Assembly: GCA_034434335.1 (NCBI GenBank)
Contig: DAOTZS010000008.1
Coordinates: 1-10,621, forward strand
DNA: 10,621 bases
Direction of reading: 5' to 3'
DNA from: DAOTZS01 sp034434335
GTDB taxonomy: Bacteria; Chloroflexota; Anaerolineae; CG2-30-64-16
Made by a program: the position numbers and the translations under genes. The notes below the pieces were generated by a model. The model searched no databases. It was given only the letters and a program-made list of their open reading frames with translations, and was not told the origin of the DNA. Shown here piece after piece: positions 7,367 to 10,621 of the stretch. How positions within the stretch are numbered: the first letter of the stretch is position 1; each line of letters begins with the position of its first letter.

Positions 7367-8056
7367 CTAACTGGCTGGCTTGTAGCTGCGCCGCGCCCGA
7401 TCGTAACCAACCTGTAAGTGCGCCTCGATAATCATCACACAGCGTTCCTCGTCACGCGCCTTGATGGCATCGAGGATCTCCTGATGGCCCCGGACTGCCT
7501 GGTCTCGGAAATCAGGATCTGCTACGTTCCGGCTCAACAGGAAGATGTAGATTTGATGACGAAGACTGGTCCAAAACTTGAACAGCCGCTGATGTCTGCT
7601 GGCCTGGTAGATGAGCTCATGAAACCGCAGGTCGAGCTCTGCCGCCTCCTGTTCTGTAATGCCGCGCGCCAGGTACTCGGCCATGGTATCCACCACCGCC
7701 TGCATCGCGGCCAGGTCATCTGGGGTTGCCCTCCGGCAAGCATACCGTAATGCGAGAGGTTCCAGGGCGCTGCGCAAGCTGTAGAGCTCCTCCAGGTCCT
7801 GCAGAGAGAGGCGCGCAGTATACGTGCGGCGATTCCGCCCTACCACCACCAGGCCCTCGCGCTCCAGCCGCTTGAGCGCCTCCCGGACTGGCCCACGGCT
7901 GACTCCCAGGCGTTCGGCTAAGGAGGCCTCCCGCAACTGCTCACCTGGCGCGAAGTGCCCATTGAGGATAGCTTTTCGCAGGCGTTCCACAACCTCGTCA
8001 GAGAGGGTGCGGTTGACGACCGGAGAGAGGATATGTGAGAATTCAGGAACTGACAC
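7367..8056 (-). CDS. GntR-family transcriptional regulator, FadR/FCD subfamily
   Basis: This 229-residue regulator has an N-terminal winged helix (about 15-80, with the recognition region LAERLGVSRGPVREALKRLE, 46-65, and the wing GLVVVGRNRRTYTARL) and a C-terminal FCD ligand domain. The metal- and acid-binding residues of FCD proteins are in place: D142 and H146 in ELDLRFHELIY, H191 in RGHQEIL and H213 in IIEAHLQVG. Proteins of this kind usually repress catabolic operons and are released by a carboxylic-acid intermediate, which fits its place as first gene before an FAH-family enzyme. GAGGTG precedes both a TTG at 8059 and a GTG at 8056. The GTG has the better spacing (7 bases) and is used here; the other choice adds one residue. 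A strong promoter and a candidate operator lie just upstream, suggesting self-regulation. Confidence 0.95.
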   Translation of the reverse strand: MSVPEFSHILSPVVNRTLSDEVVERLRKAILNGHFAPGEQLREASLAERLGVSRGPVREALKRLEREGLVVVGRNRRTYTARLSLQDLEELYSLRSALEPLALRYACRRATPDDLAAMQAVVDTMAEYLARGITEQEAAELDLRFHELIYQASRHQRLFKFWTSLRHQIYIFLLSRNVADPDFRDQAVRGHQEILDAIKARDEERCVMIIEAHLQVGYDRARRSYKPAS

Positions 8057-8113
8057 CAACCGACACCTCAGTCAAGAACACAACGCTATAAAATGGGCAG
8101 ATCTTGGGGGAAA

Positions 8114-8125
8114 ACTGTTAACCGT
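8114..8125. promoter_or_regulatory. Candidate operator: imperfect palindrome centred on GTTAAC
   Basis: ACTGTTAACCGT matches its own reverse complement at 10 of 12 positions, with a further A-T match outside it. It lies about 16-27 bases downstream of the predicted start of transcription of the gntR gene, a place where a bound regulator would block it. GntR/FCD proteins bind short palindromes, so this is the best candidate site for self-control. This is inference from symmetry and position; binding has not been shown. Confidence 0.4.
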
Positions 8126-8147
8126 TGTCCGTTCACAGTACACTTCG

Positions 8148-8176
8148 ATTCTATGCAGATTATGCTCTCCTGTCAA
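8148..8176 (-). promoter_or_regulatory. Sigma-70-type promoter for the gntR-led minus-strand operon
   Basis: On the minus strand, TTGACA (8176-8171) is a perfect -35 hexamer, and TAGAAT (8153-8148) is a five-of-six -10 hexamer with the ideal 17-base spacing. Transcription would start near 8141, leaving a leader of about 85 bases before the GTG start at 8056. This is the best promoter in the window and points directly at the regulator gene. Confidence 0.75.
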
Positions 8177-8183
8177 GAAACAC

Positions 8184-8204
8184 CAGGGCCCGTGTAGGGC
8201 CCTG
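8184..8204. promoter_or_regulatory. Perfect 8-bp inverted repeat upstream of the gntR promoter
   Basis: CAGGGCCC (8184-8191) and GGGCCCTG (8197-8204) flank a 5-base spacer, GTGTA. The repeat sits 7 bases upstream of the gntR -35 hexamer and in the leader region of the divergent sigma gene. The octamer CCTGTCAA occurs at 8169-8176 and again at 8201-8208, exactly 32 bases apart (about three helical turns), and the first copy includes the -35 hexamer. It could be an activator or repressor site, or a hairpin protecting against read-through. No long T-run follows on either strand. Confidence 0.45.
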
Positions 8205-8349
8205 TCAAAGTCAGGGGGGCAGAGCGCCGATCAATCTGAGGGAGCGTGGAACGGAGAGCCCATATTGCCTATCAAGATCAAACCTTTGGGGCAGTTCGCG
8301 GATAATATCAGCAGGGAATCCTCATCAATAGCCTATCGAGAGGGGGCGA

Positions 8350-8940
8350 ATGGAGGAACAGGAAGCCATCGCCCGACTGAAACGAGGCGACATCAGCGGA
8401 CTGGAGGCGCTGGTGCGCAAGTACCAGGTGCAGGCCGTGCGGGCTGCCTACCTGATCACCCACGACCGCGGCCTGGCCGAAGACATCGTGCAGGCGGCTT
8501 TCCTGCGAGCCTACGAACGCATCGGCCAATTTGATGCCGGCCGGCCCTTCGGCCCCTGGTTCCTGCGCGGCGTGGTCAACGACGCCATCAAAGCTGCCGC
8601 CCGCTGCCAGTACCAGGTCCCCTTGGAGGCCAATCCCCAGGGAGAAGAAACTTCTTTGGCCGAGCTGTTGGCCGATCCGGCGCCCGGCCCCGACGACTGG
8701 GTGGAAGCAGCAGAGCTCCGCCAGGCCGTCTGGGCCGCGCTGGGCGAACTGCCACCTGCACAGCGGGCGGCAATCGTCCTGCGCTACTACCTGAACCTGA
8801 GCGAGGCAGAGATGGCCGATGAACTGGCCTGTCCGCCGGGCACGGTCAAATGGCGCCTACACGCCGCGCAGAAGCGCCTGCGGACGCTGCTGCGCCCTCT
8901 GTGGCCAGGAGCCTCGGGATCGGGACGTGAGGAAAGATGA
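8350..8940 (+). CDS. RNA polymerase ECF-type sigma-70 factor
   Basis: This 196-residue protein has only the two core sigma domains. Region 2 spans about 15-82, with the core-binding and -10 helix seen in LAEDIVQAAFLRAYERIGQF (42-61) and FGPWFLRGVVNDAIKAAA (67-84). A linker rich in D, P and E follows (about 95-115), then region 4 (about 118-178), with LPPAQRAAIVLRYYLNLSEAEMADELA and the recognition helix PPGTVKWRLHAAQKRL (162-177). ECF factors redirect RNA polymerase to a small regulon, often under control of a membrane anti-sigma factor encoded next door. The following gene, 125 bases on, encodes a membrane protein suited to that role. ATG 8350 has GAGGGGG a few bases upstream. A clear promoter of its own was not found: GATAAT (8301-8306) lacks a good -35. 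Confidence 0.95.
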   Translation: MEEQEAIARLKRGDISGLEALVRKYQVQAVRAAYLITHDRGLAEDIVQAAFLRAYERIGQFDAGRPFGPWFLRGVVNDAIKAAARCQYQVPLEANPQGEETSLAELLADPAPGPDDWVEAAELRQAVWAALGELPPAQRAAIVLRYYLNLSEAEMADELACPPGTVKWRLHAAQKRLRTLLRPLWPGASGSGREER

Positions 8941-8965
8941 TGGCCCCCGTTTGCCTCCTCCCCAT

Positions 8966-9023
8966 TCGCCTCCTCTGATTGCTGAAGGTCTCCTGACGGA
9001 GGCGAGAAAGCCTGGTCAGGAGA
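8966..9023 (+). other. Interleaved hairpins between the sigma gene and its partner gene
   Basis: Two stems in the 125-base spacer cannot both form as simple hairpins. Stem A pairs TCGCCTCC (8966-8973) with GGAGGCGA (8998-9005). Stem B pairs TCTCCTGAC (8989-8997) with GTCAGGAGA (9015-9023), a perfect 9-bp match. The right arm of A lies in the loop of B, so they form a pseudoknot or exclude each other. In addition, CCTCCT occurs twice (8954-8959 and 8969-8974), each complementary to the AGGAGG ribosome site of the next gene (9053-9058). This is suggestive of translational control of that gene relative to the sigma factor, but it rests on base pairing alone. Confidence 0.45.
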
Positions 9024-9065
9024 GCCGCGGCCATCGTGGAGAGATCTCAAGCAGGAGGTAAACCC

Positions 9066-10190
9066 ATGAAAGAGCAGCAAGTCACCCAAATCTTGCACGA
9101 ATTCGCTGAACGGGAGGTGCCCGCCAGCCTGGACCTGTGGCCGTTGATCCGGGCGCGGTTACAGCCCCAGCGACGAGCGCTCCGGCGGGCGCCATGGATG
9201 CCTGCCACCCGTTTGGGCTGGGCTGGCCTGATGTTAGGGGCCATACTGCTGTTCGGGGGTGTGGCTTATGCGCTAAACCCGGCGCTCAGCCAGGTTTTTC
9301 GCCAGTTCTTCCCCGGCTGGCGGCATATCGAAGAGGCCCACCTGGCTCAGGAGCTCCATCTCAGCCAAACCCTGGACGGCGTGACCGTCACCCTGGAGCG
9401 GGCCTACGCCGACGCCAACGAGATTGTCGTTGGCTATACGGTAAAGGGCCTGACAGACCAGAGGCTCCATGTCAGCCGGATCAACTTGACCGACGAGCAG
9501 GGCACGGTCTTTTCCGAGATGGCCGGCGCCGGCGTTACCGGCGCGTCCGACATCCTGGGGGTTCAACTGCCGCCTGGGGAAGGGGTTTACGTGACCTCCT
9601 TCGATGCTTCCCCTGTGGAAGGCACGCCGGCAAGTCTACGGTTGCGCCTCACCATGCATCTGGCAAAACTGGTGCCGGTGGACCAGGCTCCCCCCACTCT
9701 CACCGCTCCCCTAACCGAACCGTCGAGTTCAACGGTCATAGTGGTGCCGGCGATGACTTCACGTGAGGAGATAGTGGGCGGCCCCTTCACCTTCGACTTC
9801 AGCGTGCCCTTTATCCCTGGTCGCACTGTCGAAGTGCAGCAGACCGTGGAGGCAGCCGGGGTCGCCGTCAGGCTGAAGCGAGTGGTAATCACCCCCTCGG
9901 AGACGCGGGCTACTGTGTGCTTTGAACCGTCCGACGGAGGTACCAGAGAGTGGACGTTGATTGCCGCTTTGGACGCTGGCGACGGGCAGAAACTCTTCGC
10001 CGGGATGGTCAGCCGGCTCAGCGGGGATGGTGAGGCAAATTGCCACCGTGTCACTTATCCCGCTGCTCTTACCAGGCGGTCGGGCTTGTGGACATTGACG
10101 GTGACCGAATTGATAGGATGCGATCCAACGCGGCCGGGCGAAGATGTCCGCCTGGCTGGGCCCTGGGTCTTCCGCTTCACCGTGCCGTAA
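9066..10190 (+). CDS. DUF4179-type membrane protein, probable anti-sigma partner of the ECF factor
   Basis: This 374-residue protein has one membrane segment. Residues 1-48 are a charged cytoplasmic part (REVPASLDLWPLIRARLQPQ, 16-35), 50-70 a hydrophobic helix ending in VAYAL, and the remainder is outside, rich in beta strands. The segment just after the membrane (about 70-145: ALSQVFRQFFPGW, LDGVTVTLERAYADANEIVVGYT) is the DUF4179 pattern. A second beta domain (about 235-372) resembles the domain that often follows DUF4179. Such proteins often follow ECF sigma genes and probably bind the sigma factor through the N-terminal part. The usual zinc motif HX3CX2C of ZAS anti-sigma factors is absent, so the anti-sigma role is inferred from position and topology. 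ATG 9066 was chosen because AGGAGGT lies 6 bases upstream; a start at 9036 has no such site. An intrinsic terminator follows the stop by about 28 bases. Confidence 0.88.
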   Translation: MKEQQVTQILHEFAEREVPASLDLWPLIRARLQPQRRALRRAPWMPATRLGWAGLMLGAILLFGGVAYALNPALSQVFRQFFPGWRHIEEAHLAQELHLSQTLDGVTVTLERAYADANEIVVGYTVKGLTDQRLHVSRINLTDEQGTVFSEMAGAGVTGASDILGVQLPPGEGVYVTSFDASPVEGTPASLRLRLTMHLAKLVPVDQAPPTLTAPLTEPSSSTVIVVPAMTSREEIVGGPFTFDFSVPFIPGRTVEVQQTVEAAGVAVRLKRVVITPSETRATVCFEPSDGGTREWTLIAALDAGDGQKLFAGMVSRLSGDGEANCHRVTYPAALTRRSGLWTLTVTELIGCDPTRPGEDVRLAGPWVFRFTVP

Positions 10191-10218
10191 GCCGTCAGTG
10201 CCCAGAGCCATTGAAACG

Positions 10219-10262
10219 AGAGCCCCGCGGTCTGGCACCGACAGCGGGGCTCTTCTCTTTTT
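10219..10262 (+). terminator. Intrinsic terminator of the sigma factor/DUF4179 operon
   Basis: AGAGCCCCGC (10219-10228) pairs perfectly with GCGGGGCTCT (10244-10253) to give a 10-bp G+C-rich stem with a 15-base loop. It is followed by TCTCTTTTT (10254-10262), a good U-tract. It begins 28 bases after the stop of the DUF4179 gene. In the opposite direction no comparable T-run follows, so it acts mainly on the plus strand. Confidence 0.92.
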
Positions 10263-10414
10263 CGGGATTGTTTACCGATTTGGTTCGCTTGCACGGCGTA
10301 GCATCGGATTTGTCAAGCTGCCGGCCCGGTCGCCGGATTCGTGGCGCAGGGATATCAGCAATCGGGATCGAGCCCGGACGACAACCAGGCCGAATCTGCG
10401 CTTACCACCTATAG

Positions 10415-10621
10415 CTACACCCGCTGGCTGATGACGTAGCCCAGGTTGTGGTGATCCTTGTCGGTCACGTGTAGCCAGATCACGTCGCCGATCGGGACGC
10501 CTAATGGCGGCAGCACGACGAACTGCACGGGCTGGCACGCCACCAGAGGGTTGCTATTGGTCATCCAGCCGATGCCGCCGGGCACCGGGAATGGCTCCCA
10601 CCCCGGCGGGCCGCTGATCGG
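10415..10621 (-). CDS. C-terminal end of an unrecognised protein, 5' end outside window
   Basis: Reading the minus strand from the right edge, one frame stays open for 68 codons and ends at TAG (10417-10415). The peptide is rich in G, P, V and W (for example GGIGWMTNSNPLVACQP, VQFVVLPPLGVPIGDVIWL, and a final HHNLGYVISQRV) and looks like beta-strand secreted or surface protein sequence rather than a chance frame. I do not recognise the family. The gene converges on the sigma/DUF4179 pair. The 152 bases between its stop and the terminator T-run (10263-10414) show no clear terminator for it and no other feature. Confidence 0.55.
   Translation of the reverse strand, partial: PISGPPGWEPFPVPGGIGWMTNSNPLVACQPVQFVVLPPLGVPIGDVIWLHVTDKDHHNLGYVISQRV

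Noticed and set aside
8248..8274. ECF-type promoter beginning with GGAAC upstream of the sigma gene
   Set aside because: GGAAC is present at 8248-8252, but no convincing ECF -10 element lies 15-17 bases on, so self-activation is not supported.
8278..8306. Sigma-70 promoter for the sigma gene using GATAAT at 8301
   Set aside because: The -10-like hexamer is fair, but the sequence at the -35 position does not resemble TTGACA at any usual spacing.
10360..10385. T-arm-like element suggesting a tRNA near 10370
   Set aside because: A GGGCTCGATCCCG-like stretch on the minus strand resembles a T-arm, but there is no matching acceptor stem, anticodon arm or D-arm around it.
10272..10538. Minus-strand 88-codon open frame near the right edge
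   Set aside because: Arginine-rich with no motifs, it overlaps in another frame the better-supported C-terminal coding end at 10415-10621 and the empty stretch before the terminator.

Overview
The window (about 10.6 kb, G+C-rich) looks like a chromosomal segment of a Chloroflexota bacterium, probably Anaerolineae-like. This is an inference from gene content (ribose-type sugar permeases next to URO-D-family proteins, an AOR-family tungstoenzyme, and an ECF sigma factor paired with a DUF4179 membrane protein). No rRNA, tRNA or taxonomic marker is present to confirm it.

Layout. Positions 1-8056 hold eight minus-strand genes. In transcription order they are: a GntR/FCD regulator (8056-7367), a fumarylacetoacetate-hydrolase-family enzyme (7305-6424), two URO-D-family proteins (6146-5034 and 5021-3882), an intact RbsC-type sugar permease (3771-2779), a permease/ATPase chimera (2750-1893), a four-cluster ferredoxin (1721-1293) and an aldehyde:ferredoxin-oxidoreductase-family protein (1211 to beyond position 1). 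A divergent intergenic region (8057-8349) carries a near-consensus promoter and candidate operator for the regulator. To its right is a plus-strand ECF sigma factor (8350-8940) with a DUF4179 membrane protein (9066-10190), closed by a strong intrinsic terminator (10219-10262). The C-terminal end of another minus-strand gene enters from the right edge (10415-10621).

How the genes may work together. The minus-strand set reads as a regulated catabolic cluster: a GntR/FCD repressor that would sense a small acid, an ABC importer remnant, an FAH-type hydrolase for an acyl-pyruvate or 2-keto-3-deoxy acid, two URO-D-fold proteins of unknown reaction, and a tungsten aldehyde oxidoreductase with its electron-transfer subunit. 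The substrate cannot be named from the sequence.

Most unusual feature. The gene at 1893-2750 begins as the first third or so of an RbsC-type permease and then, at about position 2378, continues in frame as the C-terminal two-thirds of an ABC ATPase lacking Walker A and the Q-loop glutamine. It looks like the product of an internal deletion of roughly 1 kb that fused two adjacent transporter genes, or of a misassembly. Secondary points are a run of four hairpins between the FAH and URO-D genes, interleaved hairpins between the sigma gene and its partner, and unusual metal-ligand motifs in the URO-D and AOR proteins. I see no mobile element, CRISPR array or clearly new defence-type system.
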